Source: Actinocatenispora comari
GTDB taxonomy: Bacteria > Actinomycetota > Actinomycetes > Mycobacteriales > Micromonosporaceae
Length of the DNA stretch: 53,033 nt
Reading direction: 5' to 3'
Assembly: GCF_017312725.1 (NCBI RefSeq)
Contig: NZ_BOPO01000115.1
Span: forward strand, 1 to 53,033
In this document: in pieces, positions 7,944 to 16,956 of the stretch
Numbering within the stretch: position 1 is the stretch's first letter
Layout of the letters: every line of letters starts with the position of its first letter
Translations under genes and position numbers: made by a program
Notes under the pieces: generated by a model
Told to the model about the DNA's origin: nothing
Database searches by the model: none
The model's input: the letters and a program-made list of their open reading frames with translations, nothing else

Positions 7944-8909
7944 ATGACGGTGATGAGCACCGACGAGACACCCCACTGCTGCGCCCCGACCAGGCCGGAC
8001 GCGCATCCCGAGCCGGCACCGCGGCGGGTCGCCGCCGGGCCCGGTCGACCGCGGTTCGGCGGCCTGGTCGCGCTGCCGGGCGGGACGTTCCGGATGGGTA
8101 CCGACGATCCGGACGGGTTCCCGGACGACGGCGAGGGGCCGGTCCGCGAGGTGACCGTGGCGCCGTACCGGATCTCGGCGACGACGGTGACCAACGCCCA
8201 GTTCGCCGCGTTCGTGCGGGAGACCGGCTTCCGCACCGACGCCGAACGGTACGGCTGGTCGTTCGTGTTCCACCTGCTGGTGCCGCCGGCGCTGCGCCGC
8301 TCCGGTACCCCGGTGGCCGGGCCGGCGCCGTGGTGGCTGGGCATCGCCGGGGCGAGCTGGCAGGCGCCGGAGGGCCCCGGGTCGGACGTGTCGCAGCGCT
8401 CCAACCACCCGGTCGTGCACGTGTCGTACGACGACGCGGTGGCCTACTGCGAGTGGGCGGGGGTGCGGCTGCCCACCGAGGCGGAGTGGGAGTACGCGGC
8501 GCGCGGCGGGCTGGACCAGGCCAGGTTCCCGTGGGGGGAGGAGCTGACGCCGCGCGGCCAGCACCGGTGCAACGTCTGGCAGGGCACGTTCCCGACCCAC
8601 AACACCGAGGCGGACGGCTACCTCGGCACCGCGCCGGTGAAGTCGTTCCGTCCCAACGCGTTCGGGCTCTACAACGTGTCCGGCAACGTGTGGGAGTGGT
8701 GTGCCGACCGGTTCACCGCGGACCGGACGACGCTGCCCGACCACGATCCGATCGGGCCGGCCGAGGGCGCCACTCGGGTGATCAAGGGCGGTTCGTACCT
8801 GTGCCACGATTCCTACTGCAACCGGTACCGGGTGGGCGCGCGCAGCAACAACACGCCGGACTCCTCGACCGGGAACATGGGTTTCCGGGTGGCGGCCGGC
8901 CCCGCCTGA
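7944..8909 (+). CDS. Formylglycine-generating enzyme (sulfatase-modifying factor)
   Basis: A 321-residue FGE that oxidises the Cys of a CxPxR motif to C-alpha-formylglycine in sulfatases and related enzymes. The C-terminal signature GGSYLCHDSYCNRYR carries both active-site copper-binding cysteines (Cys287, Cys292), followed by ARSNNTPDSSTGNMGFR. Upstream hallmarks are GGTFRMGTDDPDGFPDDGEG, VTNAQFAAFV, LPTEAEWEYAARGG and NVWEWCADRF. This identifies a true FGE and not a generic SUMF1-domain protein. Start is ATG 7944 or 7953. No sulfatase with CxPxR is encoded in this window, so its client lies elsewhere. It follows the hydrolase/EamA pair on the same strand after a repeat tract. Confidence 0.93.
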   Translation: MTVMSTDETPHCCAPTRPDAHPEPAPRRVAAGPGRPRFGGLVALPGGTFRMGTDDPDGFPDDGEGPVREVTVAPYRISATTVTNAQFAAFVRETGFRTDAERYGWSFVFHLLVPPALRRSGTPVAGPAPWWLGIAGASWQAPEGPGSDVSQRSNHPVVHVSYDDAVAYCEWAGVRLPTEAEWEYAARGGLDQARFPWGEELTPRGQHRCNVWQGTFPTHNTEADGYLGTAPVKSFRPNAFGLYNVSGNVWEWCADRFTADRTTLPDHDPIGPAEGATRVIKGGSYLCHDSYCNRYRVGARSNNTPDSSTGNMGFRVAAGPA

Positions 8910-8982
8910 GCCCGGACGCGACGCCGGTCGGGGTGCGGGCCGCCACACCGCCGAAGCGGCGCGCGGGATTATTCCGCGGCCC

Positions 8983-9012
8983 TATACTTGACCGGTTCAG
9001 TTGAACGGTCAA
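8983..9012 (+). promoter_or_regulatory. lacI-type gene promoter (-10) with overlapping operator
   Basis: TATACT (8983-8988) is a good -10 box. It overlaps an inverted repeat with 7-bp arms, TTGACCG (8988-8994) and CGGTCAA (9006-9012). Each half (TTGACCGGTTCA and TTGAACGGTCAA) is a degenerate form of the TGAACCGGTTCA sites before the ABC operon, implying autorepression. Confidence 0.65.
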
Positions 9013-9032
9013 AAAAAGGGAAGGCGGCGCGG

Positions 9033-10061
9033 ATGAAGCGGCCGACGATTCTGGACATCGCCCGCGCTGCCGGGGTGTCCAAGGGTGCCGTGTCGTACGC
9101 ACTGAACGGCCGACCCGGCGTGTCCGCGGCGACCAGGGCGAAGATCCTGGCGATCGCCGAGGAGATGGGCTGGGTGCCGTCCAGCGCCGCCCGGGCGCTG
9201 TCCTCCGACCGGGCGGACGCGGTCGGCCTGGTCGCCGCCCGCACCCCCGAGCTGCTCGCCACCGAGCCGTACTTCATGCGCGTGGTGGCCGGCATCGAGG
9301 AGACGCTCGCCGGCCGCGGTACCGCGCTGCTGCTGACCACGGTGCGCGACGAGGCGACCGAGCTGGACACCTATCGCCGCTGGTGGATCGGCCGGCGGGT
9401 GGACGGCGTGCTGCTGCTGGACATGCGTACCGACGATCCGCGGCCGGCGCTGCTGACCGAGCTCGGCGCGCCGGGCGTGGTGATGGGCGCGCAGCGCGGG
9501 TACGGGGGGCTCGCGTCCACCCGGGTGGACGACCACGACGCGATGCTGCGCGCGGTCGGCCACCTCAGCGGGCTCGGCCACCGGCGGATCGCCCGGGTCT
9601 CCGGGCCGCAACGGCTGGAGCACGCGGCGCGGCGCAGCCGGTACTTCGACGAGGCCTGCCGGTCGCTGCTGGGTGCCGAGCAGGTGCAGGTGGAGGCGGA
9701 CTACACCGCGCACGGCGGGCTGGTGGCCACCCGCGGGCTGCTGGCCCGGCCGAACCCGCCGACCGCCATCATTTTCGACAACGACGTGATGGCGGTGGCC
9801 GCGGTCAGCGAGCTGACCAGCGCCGGGGTCCGGATTCCGACCGATCTTGCCGTGTTGGCCTGGGACGACTCGCCGCTGTGCGAGCTGGTCCGGCCGGCGG
9901 TCACCGCGTTCGAGCACGACGTCTCCGCGGAGGCGGGGGCCGCGGCCCGGCTGCTGCTGGCGCGGCTGACGACCGGTACCGCCGAGGACGTCTGGCTCGG
10001 CCCGCGCCAGCTGCGGGTGCGCGACTCGACCGCTCCGGTCGGCGTGACCCGTTCCGCCTAG
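9033..10061 (+). CDS. LacI-family transcriptional repressor
   Basis: A 342-residue LacI/GalR regulator. The N-terminal helix-turn-helix and hinge are MKRPTILDIARAAGVSKGAV, SYALNGRPGVS and MGWVPSSAARAL; the rest is the periplasmic-binding-like sugar sensor with the family ending (VWLGPRQLRVRDSTAP). Start ATG 9033 has GGGAAGG upstream; an in-frame reading from 8988 lies inside the promoter. It is immediately upstream of, and codirectional with, the sugar ABC transporter operon, whose promoter holds two perfect operators. It very likely represses that operon until an imported oligosaccharide or its product binds. Confidence 0.93.
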   Translation: MKRPTILDIARAAGVSKGAVSYALNGRPGVSAATRAKILAIAEEMGWVPSSAARALSSDRADAVGLVAARTPELLATEPYFMRVVAGIEETLAGRGTALLLTTVRDEATELDTYRRWWIGRRVDGVLLLDMRTDDPRPALLTELGAPGVVMGAQRGYGGLASTRVDDHDAMLRAVGHLSGLGHRRIARVSGPQRLEHAARRSRYFDEACRSLLGAEQVQVEADYTAHGGLVATRGLLARPNPPTAIIFDNDVMAVAAVSELTSAGVRIPTDLAVLAWDDSPLCELVRPAVTAFEHDVSAEAGAAARLLLARLTTGTAEDVWLGPRQLRVRDSTAPVGVTRSA

Positions 10062-10184
10062 GGCGCCGCAGCGTTGGCGTGCGGGCGGGAGCCGGGCGGG
10101 CGTCACCGGGCCCGTGGGTGACCTCACGGCAGACCCTCGGTACCACTGCTGTCACCACCCGGTCACCGCGACGTATCGTGCAGG

Positions 10185-10243
10185 TGAACCGGTTCAGAAA
10201 TCGGCTCGCGTGGGTTAACATCAGCGACACCTGAACCGGTTCA
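10185..10243 (+). promoter_or_regulatory. Two perfect LacI operators flanking the ABC-operon promoter
   Basis: The exact palindrome TGAACCGGTTCA occurs at 10185-10196 and again at 10232-10243, with centres 47 bp apart. Between them TTCAGA (10193-10198) and TAACAT (10216-10221), 17 nt apart, form a possible -35/-10. Site 1 then covers the -35 and site 2 the start region, so occupancy of either blocks transcription. Confidence 0.8.
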
Positions 10244-10312
10244 TGTCGTGTGCCGGACGGACCGGCGAGCGGCACGGACGCCGCGTGGCAGCGCGGTGCG
10301 AAGGAGTCGATC

Positions 10313-11632
10313 GTGCGTAAACGGATTCTTGGGGTGGTGGCCCTGTCGGCGGCGCTCGTCGCCGGGGCCGGCGGGCTGACGGCCTGCGGCTCGTCCGACA
10401 GCGGCTCGGACTCGAAGACCATCACCTACTGGGCAAGCAACCAGGGTTCCAGCCTCCAGAACGACAAGGACGTGCTGGGCCCGGAGCTGAAGAAGTTCAC
10501 CAAGCAGACCGGCATCAAGGTCAAGCTGCAGGTCATCGGCTGGAACGACCTGCTCAACAAGATCACCACGGCGACGACCTCCGGCCAGGGGCCGGACGTG
10601 GTCAACATCGGCAACACCTGGTCCGCCTCGCTCGCGGCGACCGGCGCGTTCGTCGACTTCGACAAGTCGCACATGGACAAGATCGGCGGCCAGGACAAGT
10701 TCCTCGCCACCAGCATGAGCTCGACCGGTGCGGCCGGCAAGACGACCGCCTCGGTCCCGCTGTACGGGCTGAGCTACGGGCTGTTCTACAACAAGAAGAT
10801 GTTCGCCGACGCGGGCATCAAGAACCCGCCGGCCAGCTGGCAGGAGCTCGTCACCGACGCGAAGAAGCTCACCAAGCCCGGCGGCAAGCAGTACGGGATC
10901 ACCCTGGCCGGGGCGAGCTACACCGAGAACGCGCACTTCGCGTTCATCTTCGGCCAGCAGCAGGGCGGCAACTTCTTCGACAAGTCCGGCAAGCCGACCT
11001 TCGACACGCCGGCCAACGTCAAGGCGGTCCAGCAGTACACCGACCTGATCAGCAAGGACAAGGTCGCGACGCCGGCCTCGGCCGAGCACACCACCACCAA
11101 CGACGCGGTCGAGGACTTCACCTCGGGCAAGGCCGCGATGCTGCTGGGCCAGAACAACACCAACACCGGCATCGAGGCCAACGGGATGAAGAAGTCGGAC
11201 TACGCGGTGGCGCCGATCCCGATCCTGACCCCGCTGCCGGCCGGCGGTAAGAAGATCAACTCGCACGTGGCCGGCATCAACATCGCCGCGTTCAAGGGCG
11301 GCAACGAGACCGGCGCGATGAAGTTCATCAAGTTCATGACCAGCGCCAAGGAGCAGGTGATCCTGGACAAGGCGTTCAACGCCCTGCCGGTGACCACCGA
11401 GGCGGCCAAGGACCCGGCGTTCCAGACGCCGGAGAACAAGATGTTCGTCGACGTGCTGGCGAACACCTCGGCGCCGATGCCGATGATCACCGACGAGTCG
11501 CAGTTCGAGACCACCGTCGGCAACGCGATGAAGGACCTGATCGCGCAGGCCGCCACCGGCAAGACGGTGAGCGCGGCCGACGTGAAGAAGTCCCTCGACG
11601 ACGCTCAGCAGAAGATGCAGAGCGGCGGCTGA
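10313..11632 (+). CDS. ABC sugar transporter substrate-binding lipoprotein
   Basis: A 439-residue extracellular solute-binding protein of the carbohydrate (family 1, MalE-like) type. GTG 10313 is preceded by GAAGGAG and gives a lipoprotein signal peptide (RKRILGVVALSAALVAGAGG) with lipobox LTAC/G at about residue 24. The mature protein shows SBP1 features: TYWASNQGSS, GQGPDVVNIGNTW, YGLSYGLFYNKKMFADAGI and the ALPVTTEA region. It captures an oligosaccharide at the outer face and delivers it to the two permeases downstream. The ligand is not readable; the enzyme set suggests a beta-linked oligosaccharide. Confidence 0.93.
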   Translation: MRKRILGVVALSAALVAGAGGLTACGSSDSGSDSKTITYWASNQGSSLQNDKDVLGPELKKFTKQTGIKVKLQVIGWNDLLNKITTATTSGQGPDVVNIGNTWSASLAATGAFVDFDKSHMDKIGGQDKFLATSMSSTGAAGKTTASVPLYGLSYGLFYNKKMFADAGIKNPPASWQELVTDAKKLTKPGGKQYGITLAGASYTENAHFAFIFGQQQGGNFFDKSGKPTFDTPANVKAVQQYTDLISKDKVATPASAEHTTTNDAVEDFTSGKAAMLLGQNNTNTGIEANGMKKSDYAVAPIPILTPLPAGGKKINSHVAGINIAAFKGGNETGAMKFIKFMTSAKEQVILDKAFNALPVTTEAAKDPAFQTPENKMFVDVLANTSAPMPMITDESQFETTVGNAMKDLIAQAATGKTVSAADVKKSLDDAQQKMQSGG

Positions 11633-11657
11633 CCGGTAAGTAAGGCGGAATCGTCTG

Positions 11658-12635
11658 ATGACGGCAACTGAGAATGCCGTCCGGGAAGGGCGACGCGCCG
11701 GCAAGGGGTCCGCGAAGACCCCGCGCCGCCGGCGCGTCGCCCAGAACCGGTGGCTGCCGTACCTGCTGCTCGCGCCGGCGATCATCTTCGAGCTGCTGGT
11801 GCACGTGATCCCGATGCTGACCGGGATCGGGATCAGCTTCCTCAAGCTCAACCAGTTCTTCCTGCGCAACTGGTTGGAGGCGCCGTTCGCGGGGCTGTCC
11901 AACTACCACTACGCCGTCGACGTCAATGGCAGCATCGGCAAGGCGCTGCTCTGGTCGTTCGTCGTGACGATCGGTTTCACCATCCTGGTCGTCGGCCTCT
12001 CCTGGGTGCTCGGCATGTTCGCCGCGGTGATGCTGCAGCGCTCGTTCCGCGGCCGGGCGCTGCTGCGCACGATCTTCCTGATCCCGTACGCGCTGCCGGT
12101 CTACGCCGGCGTCATCGTCTGGAAGTTCATGCTGTCCCGCGACAACGGGATGGTGAACCACCTGCTGGCGCAGCTGCACATCACCGACGGGCACACGTTC
12201 TGGCTGATCGGCAACAACGCGTTCGCGTCCATCGTGGTGGTGGCGGTGTGGCGGCTCTGGCCGTTCGCGCTGCTGACCCTGATGGCGGGGATGCAGTCGC
12301 TGCCCACCGACGTGTACGAGGCGGCCGCGGTCGACGGTGCCGGCATGTGGCAGCAGTTCCGCAAGCTGACCATGCCGATGCTGCGCGGCATCAACCAGGT
12401 GCTGATCCTGGTGCTGTTCCTGTGGACGTTCAACGACTTCAACGTGCCCTACACGCTGTTCTCGGCGTCGATCCCGAAGTCGGCGGACCTGATCTCGATC
12501 CACGTCTACCAGTCGTCGTTCCAGAACTTCAACTTCGGCCTCGGCTCGGCGATGAGCGTGCTGTTGCTGCTGTTCCTGCTGGTGGTGACGGGGTTGTACC
12601 TGCTGTTCACGTCGAGGAGGTCGCGCCGTGCGTGA
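11658..12635 (+). CDS. Sugar ABC transporter permease (MalF-type)
   Basis: A 325-residue inner-membrane permease with a basic N-terminal tail (about 30 residues) and six predicted helices, the first being YLLLAPAIIFELLVHVIPML. The EAA cytoplasmic loop that docks the ATPase is YEAAAVDGAGMWQQFRKLTM. It starts 25 nt after the binding protein and overlaps the next permease by 8 nt, so it is operonic. Confidence 0.93.
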   Translation: MTATENAVREGRRAGKGSAKTPRRRRVAQNRWLPYLLLAPAIIFELLVHVIPMLTGIGISFLKLNQFFLRNWLEAPFAGLSNYHYAVDVNGSIGKALLWSFVVTIGFTILVVGLSWVLGMFAAVMLQRSFRGRALLRTIFLIPYALPVYAGVIVWKFMLSRDNGMVNHLLAQLHITDGHTFWLIGNNAFASIVVVAVWRLWPFALLTLMAGMQSLPTDVYEAAAVDGAGMWQQFRKLTMPMLRGINQVLILVLFLWTFNDFNVPYTLFSASIPKSADLISIHVYQSSFQNFNFGLGSAMSVLLLLFLLVVTGLYLLFTSRRSRRA

Positions 12636-13467
12636 GTCCACGTCGTTCAAGGTGATCCGGGTCGTCGGGCTGACGCTGCTGACCCTGTTCACGCTGGCCC
12701 CGCTGTACGTGATGATCGTGTCCGGGCTCAAGCCGCTGTCCGACGTGCAGGGCGCGTTCTCCTGGATCCCCAGCCACGTCACGGTGCAGCCGTTCGTGGA
12801 CATCTGGCACACGATCCCGCTGGCGCGGTACTTCACCAACAGCGTCATCGTGTCGCTGTCGGCCGCCGCGTTCTCGGTGCTGATCGCGATCTTCGCGTCG
12901 TACGCGGTGAGCCGGTGGGACTTCCGCGGCAAGCGGCTGTTCCAGATCACCGTGCTGAGCACGCAGATGTTCCCGGGCATCCTGTTCCTGCTGCCGCTGT
13001 ACCTGATCTTCGTCAACATCGGGCAGGCCACCGGCTTCGCGTTGCAGGGCTCGCGCATCGGCCTGATCATCACGTACCTGACGTTCTCCCTGCCGTTCTC
13101 GATCTGGATGCTCGTCAGCTACTTCGACACCATCCCGCGCGGGCTCGACGAGGCGGCGAAGGTGGACGGCGCCGGCCCGATGCGCACCCTGTGGTCGGTG
13201 GTGGTACCGGCGGCCAAGCCCGGCATCGTCGCGGTCGGCATCTACTCGTTCATGACCGCCTGGGGCGAGACGCTGTTCGCCTCGGTGATGACGAACGACT
13301 CGTCCAAGACGCTCGCGATCGGACTGCGCGAGTACTCCACCCAGATCTCGGTCTACTGGAACCAGGTGATGGCCGCGTCGCTGGTGGTCAGCGTCCCGGT
13401 CGTGGTCGGCTTCCTGCTGCTCCAGCGGTACCTGGTCCAGGGTCTCACCGCGGGCGCGGTCAAGTAA
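12628..13467 (+). CDS. Sugar ABC transporter permease (MalG-type)
   Basis: A 279-residue second permease with six helices. The EAA loop reads DEAAKVDGAGPMRTLWSVVV; the C-terminal VVVGFLLLQRYLVQGLTAGAVK ending is typical of the MalG class. The GTG start overlaps the previous gene by 8 nt, indicating coupling. No ABC ATPase follows, as in many actinomycete sugar operons served by a shared MsiK-type ATPase encoded elsewhere. Confidence 0.93.
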   Translation: MRESTSFKVIRVVGLTLLTLFTLAPLYVMIVSGLKPLSDVQGAFSWIPSHVTVQPFVDIWHTIPLARYFTNSVIVSLSAAAFSVLIAIFASYAVSRWDFRGKRLFQITVLSTQMFPGILFLLPLYLIFVNIGQATGFALQGSRIGLIITYLTFSLPFSIWMLVSYFDTIPRGLDEAAKVDGAGPMRTLWSVVVPAAKPGIVAVGIYSFMTAWGETLFASVMTNDSSKTLAIGLREYSTQISVYWNQVMAASLVVSVPVVVGFLLLQRYLVQGLTAGAVK

Positions 13468-13495
13468 CTCAGCACAACTGTGGAAGAGGGAAAAC

Positions 13496-15445
13496 ATGCG
13501 GCGTAACTCCGCGAAGGTCACGGTCGGCGATCGGCCGGTGGCCTGGCTCGGCGCCAACTTCTGGTCGCGTACGGGCGGACCGCTGATGTGGCGCAGCTAC
13601 GACCCGGCGGTGGTACGAGACGAGCTGCGGGTCCTGGCGGAGCACGGGTTGCGGCAGACCCGGTCGTTCTTCTACTGGCCGGACTTCCATCCCGAACCGT
13701 CCACCGTGGACGAGGAGAAGGTGGCGCACTACCGGGACTTCCTGGACGCGCACGCCGAGTTCGGGATGAGCTCGATCCCGACGTTCATCGTCGGCCACAT
13801 GTCCGGGGAGAACTGGGATCCGGCCTGGCGCGGCGGGATCGAACGCGACCTCTACGCCGACGTGTGGCTGGTCAGCCGGCAGGCCTGGTTCGTCGAGCAG
13901 ATGGTGCGCCGGCTGCACGACCACCCGGCCGTCGCCGGCTGGCTGATCAGCAACGAGATGCCGATCTACGGCCGGCGCCGGGGCCAGCCGACCGCACCGC
14001 GGTCGGACGTGACGAGCTGGGCGACGCTGATGGTGCAGGCGGTCCGGGCCGGCGGCGGGCACCAGCCGGTGTCGCTCGGCGACGGCGCCTGGGGCATCGA
14101 GGTCACCGGCGAGGACAACGGCTTCTCGGTGCGCGAGACCGGTGAGCTGGTCGACTTCGTCGGCCCGCACGTGTACAAGATGGAGTCCGACCAGGTGCGA
14201 CAGCACCTCAACGCCGCGTTCCTGTGCGAGCTGGCGGCGGTGGCGAACAAGCCGGTGGTGCTGGAGGAGTTCGGGCTGTCCACCGACTTCGTCTCCGAGC
14301 CCAACCAGGGCCACTACTACCGGCAGAGCCTGCACAACTCGCTGCTGGCCGGCGCGACCGGCTGGATCGCCTGGAACAACACCGACTACGACCACCTGAA
14401 CACCCAGGACCCGTACCGGCACCACCCGTTCGAGATGCACTTCGGCATCACCACCAACACCGGGGTACCGAAGGAGCCGCTGCGCGAGCTCGACGCGTTC
14501 GCGAAGGTGCTGACCGAGGTGGACTTCGTCAACACGCACCGGGTGGACACCGACGCCGCGCTGGTCGTCTCCTCGTACCTGGAGCGCGACTACCCGATCT
14601 CCACCGCGCCGGACCGGGCGCTGGTGTTCCACACCCTGCGGCAGGGCTACGTCGCGGCCCGCGAGGCGCACCTGCCGGTCGCGCTGACCCGGGAGGAGGA
14701 CGGCCTCGCCACCGACGCGAAGCTGTACCTGCTGCCGTCGACCCGGCAGATCCTCGCGCCGACCTGGCTGCAGCTGCACGAGTTCGCCAACGACGGTGCG
14801 GTCGTCTACCTGTCGTACTGCTCGGGCGAGCACGCGTTCCACCGCGGGCCCTGGTTCCAGAAGCTGAACGACATGTTCGGCGTCGAGCACCAGCTGGCGT
14901 ACGGGCTGAACAACCCGATCGACGACGACGTCGTGGAGTTCACCTTCACCGAGGACTTCGGCGCGATCAAGGCGGGGGAGACGCTGCGGTTCACCGCGGC
15001 GGGCAACGAGAACAGCCGGGCGTACCTCCCGGTGCGCCCGCGCGGCGCCACCGTGGTGGCGACCGACCAGCACGGCAACCCGGCGCTGCTGCGGTACCGG
15101 GTGGGTGCCGGCGAGACGATCCTGTGCACGTACCCGTTGGAGCACATGGCATCGAAGCAAGGCCGGGTCAACCCGGAGGACACCCATCGGATCTACGACG
15201 CGCTGGCCACGGTGGCCGGCGTCGCCCGCGCGGTGACGGTCGACGACCCGAGCGTGTTCACCGACGTACTGGCGCACACCGACGGCCGGCGGTTCGCCTG
15301 GTTCGTCAGCCAGCACGCGGCCGAGCACAAGGTGACCCCGGTCCTGCCCGGCGGCGGCACGCTGCGCCCGATCGGCGGCGGCGAGTCGGTGTCGCAGTTC
15401 ACCCTGCCGGCGTACGGCGTCGGCGTGTACGCGCTGGAGGTCTGA
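13496..15445 (+). CDS. Cytoplasmic clan GH-A glycoside hydrolase (GH5-like, multidomain)
   Basis: A 649-residue intracellular glycosidase. Residues 1 to about 345 form a TIM barrel with probable acid/base Glu154 in WLISNEMPIYG and nucleophile Glu258 in PVVLEEFGLS, as in GH5 and other clan GH-A enzymes. Residues about 360-540 look like a flavodoxin/amidotransferase-like domain (ALVFHTLRQGYVAAREAHLP, KLYLLPSTRQILAPTW), and the last 100 are a beta domain, an order reminiscent of GH42. No signal peptide. GAGGG lies 7 nt before ATG 13496, 28 nt after the permease. A beta-mannosidase activity (GH5_18-like) would fit the GH20 neighbour but is inference. Confidence 0.82.
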   Translation: MRRNSAKVTVGDRPVAWLGANFWSRTGGPLMWRSYDPAVVRDELRVLAEHGLRQTRSFFYWPDFHPEPSTVDEEKVAHYRDFLDAHAEFGMSSIPTFIVGHMSGENWDPAWRGGIERDLYADVWLVSRQAWFVEQMVRRLHDHPAVAGWLISNEMPIYGRRRGQPTAPRSDVTSWATLMVQAVRAGGGHQPVSLGDGAWGIEVTGEDNGFSVRETGELVDFVGPHVYKMESDQVRQHLNAAFLCELAAVANKPVVLEEFGLSTDFVSEPNQGHYYRQSLHNSLLAGATGWIAWNNTDYDHLNTQDPYRHHPFEMHFGITTNTGVPKEPLRELDAFAKVLTEVDFVNTHRVDTDAALVVSSYLERDYPISTAPDRALVFHTLRQGYVAAREAHLPVALTREEDGLATDAKLYLLPSTRQILAPTWLQLHEFANDGAVVYLSYCSGEHAFHRGPWFQKLNDMFGVEHQLAYGLNNPIDDDVVEFTFTEDFGAIKAGETLRFTAAGNENSRAYLPVRPRGATVVATDQHGNPALLRYRVGAGETILCTYPLEHMASKQGRVNPEDTHRIYDALATVAGVARAVTVDDPSVFTDVLAHTDGRRFAWFVSQHAAEHKVTPVLPGGGTLRPIGGGESVSQFTLPAYGVGVYALEV

Positions 15446-15446
15446 C

Positions 15447-16823
15447 GTGACCGCGCAACTTCCCCGTCTCCCCAAGGGTTTCCTGTTCGGCGCGGCCACC
15501 GCGTCGTACCAGATCGAGGGCGCCGTCGACGCCGACGGCCGCGGACCGTCCATCTGGGACACGTTCGCGCACACCCCGGGCGCCGTCGCCGGCGGCGACA
15601 CCGGCGACGTGGCCTGCGACCACTACCACCGGTACGCCGAGGACGTGGCGCTGCTGGCGCAGCTCGGCGCCGGCGCGTACCGCTTCTCGATCGCCTGGCC
15701 GCGGATCCAGCCGGACGGCAAGGGCGGCGTGAACGCGGCCGGACTGGACTTCTACCAGCGGCTGGTGGACGAGCTGATCGACGCCGGCATCACCCCGATG
15801 GCGACGCTGTACCACTGGGACCTGCCGCAGCCGCTGGAGGACGCCGGCGGCTGGCGGGAGCGCGACACCGCGGAGCGGTTCGCCGACTACGCGGCGATCG
15901 TGCACGAGGCGCTGGCCGACCGGGTGCCGTACTGGATCACCCTGAACGAGCCGTTCTGCAGCTCGTTCATCGGTTACGCCGAGGGCCGGCACGCGCCGGG
16001 CGCGCAGGAGGGGCACGGGGCCCTCGCCGCCGCGCACCACCTGCTCGTCGGCCACGGCCTCGCGGTACGGGCGATGCGGGCGCAACGCAAGAACGACGAG
16101 CGGTTCGGCATCACCCTCAACATGAACCACGTGACGCCGGCGACCGACGCACCGGCCGACGTGGCCGCCGCGGCCCGGGCCGAGCTGCTCGCCAACCGGG
16201 TCTTCTCCGACCCGGTGCTCGCCGGCCGGTACCCGGAGGGCGAGGCGGAGCTGTGGAGCCCGATCAGCGACTTCTCCTTCCGCCGCGACGGTGACCTGGC
16301 GCTCGCGCACGAGCCGCTCGACTTCCTCGGCGTCAACAACTACTTCCCGCAGTACGCCAAGGACGCGCCGTCGCAGGAGCCGGACCTGTCCCGCCGGGTG
16401 GCCACCGACATCGGGGTGGTGGACGTGCCACCGGCGAGCCTGCCGCAGACGGCGATGCCGTGGCCGGCCGAGCCGGACGGGCTGCGCCGGCTGCTGGTCT
16501 GGCTGCGCGACAGCTACCCGGACCTGCCGCCGATCTACGTCACCGAGAACGGCGCCGCCTATCCGGACACCGTGCTCGACGGTACGGTCGACGACCAGCA
16601 GCGGATCGCCTACCTGGACGGGCACCTGCGCGCGGTGGCGCAGGCCGTCGACGAGGGCGTGGACGTGCGCGGCTACTTCTGCTGGTCGCTGCTGGACAAC
16701 TTCGAGTGGGCGTACGGCTACGCGAAGCGGTTCGGCCTGGTCTACGTCGACTACCCGACGCAGCAACGGATCCCGAAGGCCAGCTACCACTGGTACCGCC
16801 AGCTGATCGAGCAGCACGCCTGA
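15447..16823 (+). CDS. GH1 beta-glycosidase (beta-glucosidase type)
   Basis: A 458-residue family 1 glycosidase, cytoplasmic, of normal length. N-terminal signature FLFGAATASYQIEGA; acid/base Glu168 in ITLNEPF; nucleophile Glu367 in YVTENGAAY; C-terminal WSLLDNFEWAYGYAKRFGLV. It releases terminal beta-linked glucose or related sugars from imported oligosaccharides. GTG starts 1 nt after the stop of the upstream GH gene, so it is last in the LacI-controlled operon. Beta-mannosidase or beta-galactosidase specificity cannot be excluded. Confidence 0.93.
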   Translation: MTAQLPRLPKGFLFGAATASYQIEGAVDADGRGPSIWDTFAHTPGAVAGGDTGDVACDHYHRYAEDVALLAQLGAGAYRFSIAWPRIQPDGKGGVNAAGLDFYQRLVDELIDAGITPMATLYHWDLPQPLEDAGGWRERDTAERFADYAAIVHEALADRVPYWITLNEPFCSSFIGYAEGRHAPGAQEGHGALAAAHHLLVGHGLAVRAMRAQRKNDERFGITLNMNHVTPATDAPADVAAAARAELLANRVFSDPVLAGRYPEGEAELWSPISDFSFRRDGDLALAHEPLDFLGVNNYFPQYAKDAPSQEPDLSRRVATDIGVVDVPPASLPQTAMPWPAEPDGLRRLLVWLRDSYPDLPPIYVTENGAAYPDTVLDGTVDDQQRIAYLDGHLRAVAQAVDEGVDVRGYFCWSLLDNFEWAYGYAKRFGLVYVDYPTQQRIPKASYHWYRQLIEQHA

Positions 16824-16902
16824 GAGGCTGTTGGGGAACCTTCGAACGGCCCGGCGCAGCCGATCACGAGGTTCCCCCACCGCCGCTGAGGCGGTACGAC
16901 GA

Positions 16903-16934
16903 CGCGGCGGCCCGGTGCGTTCCGGGCCGCCGCG
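16903..16934. terminator. Bidirectional terminator between GH1 and ROK genes
   Basis: Perfect 13-bp arms CGCGGCGGCCCGG and CCGGGCCGCCGCG with loop TGCGTT. A weaker stem (GGGGAACCT at 16833-16841 with AGGTTCCCC at 16869-16877) precedes it. It separates convergent genes. Confidence 0.75.
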
Positions 16935-16956
16935 CCCGTCTGTCCACAGTGGATGG

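Noticed and set aside
13469-15601. 710-codon minus-strand frame
   Set aside because: Antisense of the GH5-like gene; no motif, while the plus strand has complete catalytic motifs.
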